A stretch of DNA of 27,961 nucleotides, from NCBI GenBank assembly GCA_018380885.1, contig JAGZSY010000061.1, positions 1 through 27,961 of the forward strand. Direction: 5' to 3'. Positions within the stretch are counted from its first letter, which is position 1, and every line of letters begins with the position of its first letter. The notes beneath the pieces were generated by a model that worked only from the letters and a program-made list of their open reading frames with translations, was not told the DNA's origin and did not search any database. Shown here in pieces: positions 20,993 through 27,961 of the stretch. Made by a program: the position numbers and the translations under genes. The DNA is from Enterocloster asparagiformis (lineage in GTDB: Bacteria > Bacillota > Clostridia > Lachnospirales > Lachnospiraceae).

Positions 20993-21400
20993 TCATTTCC
21001 AATAGACTTCTGATTTTCCGGTGGCCTGAGCCTGCAGGGTAATGGGAAAGGAGCCGAACCCGCCGAACAGGCCGATGTTCCGGCGCAGCGTCAGGGTGAC
21101 CGTCACTTCCTCATTAAGCTGAATCCTGCCGCCCGTTGACCATGAAATATCCGGATCAATGCCGGTTTTCTCCCGTAAAACAGCGGCGCGGCGTGAGGTT
21201 TCCGAACCAACCCGGCCCGTAACTTCCGCCTCCCTTACCAGTTCTGTGGCAAAGGTGTCAAGCTGCTGTTTGGCTACGAACACGGGCAGTATCCGGATTG
21301 CCAGCGCCAGCATCAGTACAGCGCACAGCACCAGCACAACAACATCAATATATCCCTCGGCGCGCCTGTTTTTTACGATTCCACGGAAACGCTTCAGCAC
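20993..21400 (-). CDS. DUF4320-like (TadE-like) membrane protein
   Basis: 135 residues from a GTG at 21400 with AGGGGGTG upstream; the start overlaps the previous stop (GTGCTGA), so it is coupled. Residues 1-14 are basic (VLKRFRGIVKNRRAEGYIDV), followed by a membrane segment (about 18-40) and the KQQLDTFATELVREAEVTGR helix typical of TadE-like pilin-family proteins. The mature part is beta-rich (VTVTLTLRRNIGLFGG, then PITLQAQATGKSEVYW). Family name DUF4320 from memory. Probably a pseudopilin of the Tad-like apparatus. Confidence 0.72.
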   Translation of the reverse strand: MLKRFRGIVKNRRAEGYIDVVVLVLCAVLMLALAIRILPVFVAKQQLDTFATELVREAEVTGRVGSETSRRAAVLREKTGIDPDISWSTGGRIQLNEEVTVTLTLRRNIGLFGGFGSFPITLQAQATGKSEVYWK

Positions 21401-22053
21401 ATGGTCACCCCCTGTTCCATCGCGGAGTTTGCGGAGCCGTCCTCCAACATGGGATAATCGCCCACGCCGAATCCCCGGTCGGCCATTTTCCACAAGGCAT
21501 GATCCAGTTCTTCGTGATGGTCGTAGCTCTGTTCTTCCAGCCAGCCGTCCCTCAATACCTCCAGCGGATTTTCAAATTGGAGGAGATAATCCGCATAATC
21601 ACCGAACGCGCCCTCAACGCTCAGTTCCTCATAGATAAACTTAGCGGCGGCAATTTCAGACGCCATCTCAATAAGGTCAGGCGCAGGTTTTGTTTTTAAC
21701 TGCTGGATATAGGCTTCATAGTTTGCCTTTACCCGCTCCTTGAGTTTCCGTTCCTTTTCCATTTCCTGCAATCCATCCGCCTCCTTTTGCCCCGCCTCCA
21801 GTTCCTCTTTATCCGGGTAATCCATGAACATATGGCAGACATGGTTCTGATGCCGGACGCTCAGTATTTTTTGTGAGAGCAGTTCCTCCGCGTCCAGCCG
21901 CATGGAACACTCCGGATCGCCCGGATGCGCCAGGACACTTTCCCCGGCCAGCAGCCCCTTGGCCTGCTCCGGTGTGAGATATACAAAGCCGCCCGGCGTC
22001 ATCATGTCAAGACAGTCATCCGGGTATTTCTGAATAAATTCCCGTAAAAACAT
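21394..22053 (-). CDS. Cytoplasmic accessory protein (DUF3848-like middle part)
   Basis: 219 residues, ATG at 22053 with AGGGGGAT upstream. Acidic and helical; no membrane segments. Residues 105-200 (VKANYEAYIQQLKTKPAPDL, then ENPLEVLRDGWLEEQ and LDHALWKMADRG) recall the DUF3848 family of mobile-element proteins. The first 90 residues look like a separate small domain. It is inserted in the Tad-like block between tadC and the DUF4320-like gene, and its last codons overlap the next start by 7 nt. Function unknown. Confidence 0.62.
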   Translation of the reverse strand: MFLREFIQKYPDDCLDMMTPGGFVYLTPEQAKGLLAGESVLAHPGDPECSMRLDAEELLSQKILSVRHQNHVCHMFMDYPDKEELEAGQKEADGLQEMEKERKLKERVKANYEAYIQQLKTKPAPDLIEMASEIAAAKFIYEELSVEGAFGDYADYLLQFENPLEVLRDGWLEEQSYDHHEELDHALWKMADRGFGVGDYPMLEDGSANSAMEQGVTMC

Positions 22054-22068
22054 TGGAATCCCCCTTTC

Positions 22069-22941
22069 TTAAAACATCCCGCCCAGGCTGGTCACCGCCA
22101 CATAGCAGATAATCGCCAGATAGGTCAGCAGAAAGCACATCAGCATGGCAAAGGAAAACACCCGGATTTTCGGCGGGATCTTCTGCGCCTGCGCTTTCAG
22201 CCGCTGCAGTTCCATCTGTTTGAAGTCATGGGACAGCATCTGGAAATACACCGCGCTGTCATCGCCCCGCAGCACGCCGATCAGCCCCCGCACCACATCG
22301 GATAACATGGGGGAATTGAGCCTTGCCTCAAACCGGGTGAGCGCCGCCTCATAGTTGGAGGAGCGCATATCCGCCAGCAGGATATCCAACTCCCCGGTCA
22401 GAGCAGCCCCCGCGTTCTCTTTGAACCGTTCCAGCATCCCGATGACATTGCGGCTGGCTTTCAGTTCCTGTTCAATGGTAGCAACGAGCCGGGGCAGTTC
22501 GCCTTCAATCTCATCCCTCTTGGCTTTTAAGCGTTCATCCGCTTTCTGGCTCTCCTTAAAATAAATCAGCACCGCCATGATTACCACTACCGGCGATAAT
22601 AATGGCAGAAGAAACACACAGGGGACGATGCCCAAAAGGACAGCGCCTGATTTGACAAACGCATATGCCTGATAGACCTCCGGGGTCAGATTCATTCCGC
22701 TGGCTTTCAGCACGTTGTTCATCCGGCTCCGTTTGTACTCATCCATCCGGATGTATTTTGCCAGCCGTACCGCCACCGTCATCAGGCAGGTTTCGATGGT
22801 TTTGGCCGCTTTCTTTTCCTGCTTTACCGTTCCCAGCATGGCTTTGGCCGCGCCGATGGTGGGGAGCCGTAGAAGGGAGGCCGCCAGAAAGAACAGGCCG
22901 AGGGCAAGAAACAGCCCGAATAAAAATAACAGTCCCGTCAT
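22069..22941 (-). CDS. tadC: TadC-like pilus platform protein
   Basis: 290 residues, ATG at 22941 with AGGAGG close upstream. Membrane segments at about 2-24, 98-125 and 262-285 surround a cytoplasmic helical part (130-245) containing GELPRLVATIEQELKASRNV, the GspF/T2SSF signature region. TadB/TadC pairs form the inner-membrane platform that couples the TadA ATPase to pilin polymerisation. It lies after the tadB-like gene with one small gene between. Weak but recognisable to Tad/Flp C proteins of Firmicutes. Confidence 0.78.
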   Translation of the reverse strand: MTGLLFLFGLFLALGLFFLAASLLRLPTIGAAKAMLGTVKQEKKAAKTIETCLMTVAVRLAKYIRMDEYKRSRMNNVLKASGMNLTPEVYQAYAFVKSGAVLLGIVPCVFLLPLLSPVVVIMAVLIYFKESQKADERLKAKRDEIEGELPRLVATIEQELKASRNVIGMLERFKENAGAALTGELDILLADMRSSNYEAALTRFEARLNSPMLSDVVRGLIGVLRGDDSAVYFQMLSHDFKQMELQRLKAQAQKIPPKIRVFSFAMLMCFLLTYLAIICYVAVTSLGGMF

Positions 22942-22947
22942 ATCCTC

Positions 22948-23280
22948 CTATCCTTTCCCGAAGCACATTCCCATGTCAGGGAACTGCCCGTGTCCTTCTG
23001 AAATCCTGCCCTGCCGGGGAACCTCTCTGTATTCCGGATATTTTTCCAACCCTGCGATAATGGCGTCACGGTTTTCCGGCGTATCTATATAAACCCCATC
23101 CGGGACACCTTCCATTCCATAAACCAACCGGATGCCATCTTCCTCAGCCAATACTGACGCCGCCTCGTCATCCTCACAGAGCATCCGGCTGTCATCACGT
23201 TCCACATGAAGAACGCCGGGAATATAAAAGCTGCTGTTATCGGCATAGGCAGGCACATAGCCTTTTTGTTGTTCTCCCAT
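22948..23280 (-). CDS. Small hypothetical protein in the Tad block
   Basis: 110 residues from an ATG at 23280 with GGAGGT seven nt upstream; a GTG nine bases earlier overlaps that site. Strongly acidic, no membrane segment. Contains a start GYVPAYADNSSFYIPGVLHV and a middle GVPDGVYIDTPENRDAII, which read like a single folded domain, perhaps a substrate-like accessory protein. I recognise no family. Six nt separate it from the tadC-like start and it overlaps nothing, so it is translated in the pilus operon. Confidence 0.6.
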   Translation of the reverse strand: MGEQQKGYVPAYADNSSFYIPGVLHVERDDSRMLCEDDEAASVLAEEDGIRLVYGMEGVPDGVYIDTPENRDAIIAGLEKYPEYREVPRQGRISEGHGQFPDMGMCFGKG

Positions 23281-23285
23281 CCTGC

Positions 23286-24215
23286 TCACCTCCTGTACTC
23301 AATGGGACGGGTCAGCTTCACCACAAAGCCGGCCGAGAGAAAGATCACCGCCGCCGTAATGGCCAGAATAATCTGTCCCAGCGGCGTGTGCATCAGGACA
23401 TGGTACCAGTCCTTGTTTAACAGATACATAAGCGGGATATTGCCTACCACAAAAATCACCATGATTAAAAATTCCTTGCGCGGCTCGGCAATCATATACT
23501 CCAGTTCCGCGTTGACATTGCGCATATCGGAGAGTTTTGCCACGATGGGAGTGAGGGTGGTTTTTAGGCTCCGGTCATGCTGGCAGTCGCACAGCGCATC
23601 GCACCACTCCCGGAACACCTCGTTGTCGATTCGTTCCCGCATGATTTTCAGCGCCGCCTCAATGTCCGGATTCACCAGCTTAATCTGCATCAGGAAATCC
23701 TGAAACACCTTGGAAACAGGCGGATTCAGATAGGCGGTGTTTTCCTCCACGGCGGTCACGATGTCCTCGGTACGCAGGTAGGCCGTAGTAATAACGGACA
23801 GCGCCGTTTCCAGCTCTGCGGAAATATCCCGCTTATAGTGGCTGGCGGTCAGCTTCACATACCAGAACGGCAGAAACAGAAAGCCTACCGCCATCACCGG
23901 GGCAAGAAAGAAATTCCCCAGCAGGATGGCAAGGGAGCCGCCCGCGCAGAACAGCGCAAGAGAGACCGCGCATACCAGTGAGAAGCGCTTTCCCCGCCCG
24001 GTCATTTCCAGGACGGCCTGCGCCTCCGTGATTTCCCGGCGCAGGGGGCCGGGTTTCTTCCTTCCTGCAGATTCCTTGATGTCATCCCGGATGCTGTGCT
24101 TTGGCCGGAGCAGGAAAGCAAACAGGCTGTCCGTAAACTCCACCGGCTTTAGGCCAAGCAGTAAAAATGCGCCGGCAATCAGTCCGGCGCAGGCTAACAG
24201 TTGAATGGCAGTCAT
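23286..24215 (-). CDS. tadB: TadB-like pilus platform protein
   Basis: 309 residues, ATG at 24215 in an ATGA overlap with the tadA stop, with GGAGGG upstream. Membrane segments at about 5-24, 82-120 and 260-300; the cytoplasmic part between 128 and 245 includes ISAELETALSVITTAYLRTE and FREWCDALCDCQHDRSL, the T2SSF-type helical core. With TadC it forms the platform of the Tad-like pilus, assembling pilins in the membrane under TadA drive. Directly coupled to the ATPase gene. Confidence 0.78.
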   Translation of the reverse strand: MTAIQLLACAGLIAGAFLLLGLKPVEFTDSLFAFLLRPKHSIRDDIKESAGRKKPGPLRREITEAQAVLEMTGRGKRFSLVCAVSLALFCAGGSLAILLGNFFLAPVMAVGFLFLPFWYVKLTASHYKRDISAELETALSVITTAYLRTEDIVTAVEENTAYLNPPVSKVFQDFLMQIKLVNPDIEAALKIMRERIDNEVFREWCDALCDCQHDRSLKTTLTPIVAKLSDMRNVNAELEYMIAEPRKEFLIMVIFVVGNIPLMYLLNKDWYHVLMHTPLGQIILAITAAVIFLSAGFVVKLTRPIEYRR

Positions 24216-25290
24216 GCGGTTTTTCCCTCCTTCCCGTCATTGGACATCCGGCAGAGCTGAATCAGCATTTCCTGCGGCATCCCGTTTTCCATCAGGCGGC
24301 GGGCAAGGCTTTCCGAGATGGGATTGACCTGCCTGTGTTCGCCGGTGATGATAAATTTTCCGTTCTCCACCCGGTTTTCTTGAATCTGGTACTGGAACAG
24401 CGGGCGGAAGCTCCTTGTGCCGTCCGGCAGGATCTCACATTCCATGATTTCCATCAGGCGGCGGTCTTTGTTTTCAAGCTGCTTGCAGAAGGCCACGATG
24501 GGGTACGCCTCCGTCACAAAGCCCATCAGGGTGTCATCGCTCATGTCCACGGCCCGTTTGCACAGGGAAACCATGCGGCGGTAGGTGGCGTCGCAGCTCA
24601 TGGAATGGATGGTGGTGACCACAGCCACGCCGGTCCTTGCGGCTTCCTGTGCCGCGTTGGCCTCCGGGCCGCGCATCTCGCCCACCACAATCACATCCGG
24701 GTTAAACCGCAGCGCCATGTCCAGCAGGGCAATCTGATCCACCCGCTGGCGCTCGTTCTCGGAATCCCGCGTCAGGGTATGAATGACGGAGTTTTTCACC
24801 CGGCCCTCCGAATCCCTGCGCACCAGCGCCAGTTCACGGGAGCCGTTCTCAATGCTGTAGATGCGCTTGCCGTCCGGGATGGTGGTTAACAGCCAGCCCA
24901 GCAGTGTGGTCTTGCCGGAGGAAGTCGCCCCGGCCACACAGACCGAGATACCGTAGCGGATGCACTCGGACAAAAAGTCCAGCATCTGCCCGGTGGCCGT
25001 GCCGCCCTTTACAAAGTCCTCTTTCTTCATGCTCTGGGGGTTGACGATTCTGATGGATGCCGCCACGCCAACATCCTCGTCCACGATAGGGGATTTCAGC
25101 ACAGCGATACGGATGTTCTTGCTCAGATGCCCAAGGACGCTGGGACTGGCATCATCCAGCACCATGCCGCTGATATGCAGCATCCGGCGCACCACATTGA
25201 TGGCGTGTTCCGGGCTGTCGAAGTGTTCCGTAAGTTTCTTGGTAACGCCGCCCGAATACTGCACCTCCACGTCATCCCATGCGTTGAATA
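24212..25290 (-). CDS. tadA: TadA/CpaF-type secretion ATPase, 3' exon only
   Basis: About 359 residues are exon-coded; the reading frame remains open through a GTG at 25333, but those extra codons are intron domain VI. Walker A GATSSGKT (about 135-142 in the open frame), Walker B VIVVGEMRG (214-222) and the His box VVTTIHS (238-244) define a GspE/VirB11/CpaF hexameric ATPase that powers pilus assembly or DNA transfer. The N-terminal 100 or more residues usual for CpaF are missing because a group II intron sits at LFNAWDD. If the intron splices, the 5' exon lies beyond the window end; if not, the gene is broken. The stop overlaps the tadB start. Confidence 0.88.
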
Positions 25291-25336
25291 GTGATAGGTA
25301 ATCCTTTGAAGTTATCTCCGGATTTTCCCCCACTCC

Positions 25337-25370
25337 ACACCGTGCATGAAACTTTCATTTCACACGGCGT
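25337..25370 (-). ncRNA. Domain V of the group II intron
   Basis: 34-nt hairpin, ACGCCGTG at the 5' side pairing with CACGGTGT at the 3' side, with a bulge and GAAA tetraloop. It is the catalytic core of the ribozyme; triad CGC at positions 2-4 instead of AGC. Confidence 0.8.
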
Positions 25371-25417
25371 TCCATCAATGTGCATGAAACTTTCATTTCA
25401 CACGGCGTTCCATCAAT
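25342..25417. repeat. Perfect 38-bp tandem duplication at intron domain V
   Basis: Positions 25342-25379 and 25380-25417 are identical over 38 bases. The exon-distal copy repeats the 5' strand and loop of domain V but lacks its last bases, giving an extra partial hairpin. Confidence 0.95.
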
Positions 25418-25419
25418 AT

Positions 25420-27246
25420 TTACTTATTCTCACTAATCTCACAATTTCCAACTAAACGTCTCAAGTTATTCAGCTTCACGAAGTCTATTGATTTTCGTTT
25501 CAACAATTCAAGGTATTTTTCAATGGTTTCTACTTCTTTTGTATGAATCAGCTTATGCACTGCTCCAGTAACAAACACCAGATTTTTATATGCATCTGTG
25601 CCTCCCTCCGAACGCATGGTTTTATGATGTACTTCCATATCTGATATTTTCAGTTTTTCTCCTGTAATAAAACACCTTCCACGTTGTCCAACGTAAAGTG
25701 ATATCCGGTTATCATTGTATTCCAGACTTTGGTTCTGAACAGGATTCTTCATGATATATTGCAATGTATCATAACTGAAATTTTGCAGATATTTATGGAT
25801 TTTCTCCCTGCCGTTCACCGTGTAATTGCATATATCCTGCGAAAAACATACCGGTGGAGTTGTCTGCACGTAATGGATTGGATAAAGTGCCACCCGCTGT
25901 ATAAATAGGGGCTTTACCTTACACTTTCCATAAAAGCGTTCATATGCCCTGCTTTTATTACCTCGTTTACTTCGTATACATTTCGTTCTGCAATAAAGGC
26001 TCTTATTGACATGAAAAGCGATTTCTGCAAAGTCTTTACTGATATGACTGGCTATCTTATAATACCCATGCAACCCCAGTACAGTAGCATTAAACTGCTG
26101 TACCCGTGCACCGATAGCATCATGTTGTAATACTTTGATTTTCTGTTTTAATTCTTTCTTGCATTTTTCTTTGCTTTTCTTTGTCATGTGGGATTTGACC
26201 ACATATTTCTGACCTTTCTTCCAAAGCTTCAACTTAAATCCTAAAAATTCAGAATATCGTTTTCTTAGATTTACTATCTTGGACTTTTCCGGGCTGATTT
26301 CTAAGCCCAGTCTTTCTTCAAGCCACTGTTTTGTGGCTGCAAACATCTTTTCGGCAGTTTTTCTATCTTTACAGAGTAACTTAAAATCATCGGCATATCT
26401 GACGATAAATACTTCTTTTAAATTACCCCTTCTCAACAACTCATATTTTCTTGTCGGATTTTTATATGAGTGGTGGGTTTTATGGTTCTCCCACTGGCTT
26501 GCAATCCACCAGTCTAACTCATTAAGAACGACATTAGATAATAATGGACTGAGAATTCCGCCTTGCGGGACCCCTTTTTGTGGAACCCCTATTCCTTTAA
26601 TTTCAGTCTTTAGCATCTTGGATATAATACATAACAATTGTTTATCCTGAATCCCCAGGCTCCATAACTGTTTCATGAGTTTCCCATGATTGACATTATC
26701 GAAAAATCCTTTAATATCAATATCTACTACATACTGAAAGTTATGCCGGTTGGTCAGTGCCAACACTCTGGCAATGGCATGATGAGTGCTCCGATTCGGA
26801 CGGAAGCCATAACTATGTTTATAAAATTTGGCTTCACAAATCGGCTCAAGAACCTGCTTAATACATTGTTGTATCAGCCGGTCTTCCATGGTCGGAATCC
26901 CCAGTGGTCGTACTTTCCCATTATCTTTTGGAATTTCTACCCTACGAACTGGCATTGGTTGAAAATTTGACATTCTATTTCGCACATATGAGATTAACCT
27001 CTCCGGATTGTCTTTTCCAATATCCAGAATCGTAGTAGCATTGACTCCCTTGGTCTTACTGCCTTTATTCTTTTTGATGTTACGATATGCAAGCAATATA
27101 TTTTCTCTGCTTACAATCAGGTCATATAGATTTGTAAATCTCCGATTTTCTTTTGCTTTGGAATACAGTTCATCATAAATCGCCTGAGTATCATAATACT
27201 CATTGTTTCTCAATCGCTGTTTCTTCCTTGATTTTCTAGTTGCCAT
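25420..27246 (-). CDS. ltrA: Group II intron reverse transcriptase/maturase with HNH domain
   Basis: 608 residues, ATG at 27246 with AAGGAAGTG upstream. RT motifs: VDIDIKGFFDNV (174-185), GVPQGGILSPLLSN (225-238) and YADD (284-287), the metal-binding active site. The maturase X region follows (about 380-470), then an HNH endonuclease at 525-568 with the HH pair of EVHHKTM near 540 and NLVFVTGAVHKLIH. The first Cys pair of typical HNH zinc ribbons is not complete (only C525). The protein helps splicing and target-primed retrohoming of the host intron. It is intact, so the intron may be active; its AT-rich composition contrasts with the host genes. Confidence 0.95.
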   Translation of the reverse strand: MATRKSRKKQRLRNNEYYDTQAIYDELYSKAKENRRFTNLYDLIVSRENILLAYRNIKKNKGSKTKGVNATTILDIGKDNPERLISYVRNRMSNFQPMPVRRVEIPKDNGKVRPLGIPTMEDRLIQQCIKQVLEPICEAKFYKHSYGFRPNRSTHHAIARVLALTNRHNFQYVVDIDIKGFFDNVNHGKLMKQLWSLGIQDKQLLCIISKMLKTEIKGIGVPQKGVPQGGILSPLLSNVVLNELDWWIASQWENHKTHHSYKNPTRKYELLRRGNLKEVFIVRYADDFKLLCKDRKTAEKMFAATKQWLEERLGLEISPEKSKIVNLRKRYSEFLGFKLKLWKKGQKYVVKSHMTKKSKEKCKKELKQKIKVLQHDAIGARVQQFNATVLGLHGYYKIASHISKDFAEIAFHVNKSLYCRTKCIRSKRGNKSRAYERFYGKCKVKPLFIQRVALYPIHYVQTTPPVCFSQDICNYTVNGREKIHKYLQNFSYDTLQYIMKNPVQNQSLEYNDNRISLYVGQRGRCFITGEKLKISDMEVHHKTMRSEGGTDAYKNLVFVTGAVHKLIHTKEVETIEKYLELLKRKSIDFVKLNNLRRLVGNCEISENK

Positions 27247-27961
27247 AAGTCGGCTTTCACTTCCTTAATTGCGGAAATCCTGCCTCTCTTAGTCATACTC
27301 GAACCTTATGCAGTTTCATAACTGTTTGTAAGTTGTGTTTTACTGTAAATACTGACTTGTGGCTATCCCTCCACCGCTTATTATCACGGCTTCATCGGTA
27401 CTGTGCCACTACTTTCATCAACATAAAAGCAGGTTATACAAAATGTTTTCCCTGCTAACGCTTCATAGGGATTAAGCCCTCCACGTTGCTGACTTACCAC
27501 GTTCCGATAATCCTATCTTTACATATATACCCTTAGGTTCCTTCTTTAAGCCTGTCTGCTTTGACACCGCCTGTAACGGTGTAAGGAGTTTCATATCAAC
27601 AAGTTTTACTAATCCTCACAGACCTTGCATTCTGCAAGCACAGCCGTTAGACTGTTTAGAGATTTAGACCCGTACACTCAAAGGTTCGCCGTCTACTGCC
27701 TTTTTACAGTAGAATTCTAACCATAGGTATTTTATAGACCCCGCCCTATCACTCCCAGCCACCTCTGGCTTGGTTTTGCTGTATCCTTTTTGACCTTAGC
27801 AAGTGCATACAGGCGACTTCAGCGAGCTTTATGACAATCTTGTGCTTAATCACAATCATGCCATTCGCAGTTTTAGGCAGGCGTTTCAAGGCGTTCCCCT
27901 ATCATTCCACCTATCGGATTATCAGTTCTCCTAAACCGAACTTTGTTACATTCTTACGTTT

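Larger units (their letters stand above)
25291..27961 (-). mobile_element. Group II intron interrupting tadA (5' end outside window)
   Basis: Minus-strand intron ending at about 25291. Domain V is the 34-nt hairpin at 25370-25337, beginning ACGCCGTG with a GAAA loop and a CGC triad. Domain VI contains a bulged A (25299) between GGATT and CC, eight nt before the inferred 3' splice site ending in CAC. Domain IV holds the RT/HNH protein gene 25420-27246. Bases 27247-27961 are structured leader RNA with no gene, and no GTGYG-type 5' end is present, so domain I continues past the window. A 38-bp tandem duplication precedes domain V. Confidence 0.85.

Noticed and set aside
1..27961. CRISPR arrays, tRNA or rRNA genes, integrase or attachment sites
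   Set aside because: No spaced direct repeats of CRISPR type, no tRNA cloverleaf noticed, no integrase-like protein; the element ends must lie outside the window.

Overview
The window looks like about 25 kb of an integrative conjugative element (or a closely related conjugative region) from a gut-type Clostridia/Lachnospiraceae Firmicute. The supporting signs are strong AGGAGG-type ribosome binding sites, frequent TTG/GTG starts, a Gram-positive conjugation gene set (PrgI, VirB4, TrbL/VirB6-like protein, NlpC/P60 hydrolase, small VirB2-like membrane protein) and many small accessory genes typical of such elements. Nearly all genes are on the minus strand. No relaxase, coupling protein, integrase, tRNA, rRNA or CRISPR is visible, so the element continues outside the window.

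Reading in transcription order (right to left on the minus strand): a Tad/Flp-type pilus block comes first. It holds the tadA/cpaF ATPase (its 5' part cut off by a group II intron with an RT/HNH protein, about 25291 to beyond the window end), tadB, tadC, two TadE-like pseudopilins and a DUF6550-like membrane protein. A large secreted Trp/Asp-rich protein, a possible ADP-ribosyl-fold protein and a VirB2-like small membrane protein (DUF3852-like) follow. A two-gene plus-strand island (15820-16910) interrupts this. Leftward lie a DUF4259-like protein, TrbL/VirB6-like channel protein, a DUF4406-like protein, a C5 cytosine methyltransferase with a long repeat-bearing insert and a probable nested gene, a ribbon-helix-helix protein, prgI (broken by a 31-bp tandem duplication), a PrgI/VirB4-linked protein, a Fic-N-terminus-like mini-protein and virB4. 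An amidoligase plus gamma-glutamylcyclotransferase pair sits directly after virB4.

The left third has a divergent XRE regulator and SLOG-family gene with a good promoter and inverted repeats, the NlpC/P60 hydrolase, several small accessory genes, a strongly structured non-coding stretch (1433-1678: hairpins plus three 11-bp direct repeats; an oriT or relaxosome candidate), a ribbon-helix-helix-like protein and an AT-richer PIN-toxin/small-partner cassette. The first 91 bases are the 5' end of a group IIC intron, inserted exactly behind the intrinsic terminator of that cassette.

Overall the genes suggest a conjugation machine that combines a type IV secretion core with a Tad-like pilus motor. 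It carries DNA methylation and a peptide-ligase/cyclotransferase pair as cargo or helper functions, and has suffered two intron insertions and two short perfect tandem duplications. All functional statements rest on reading motifs by eye; no database search was run.
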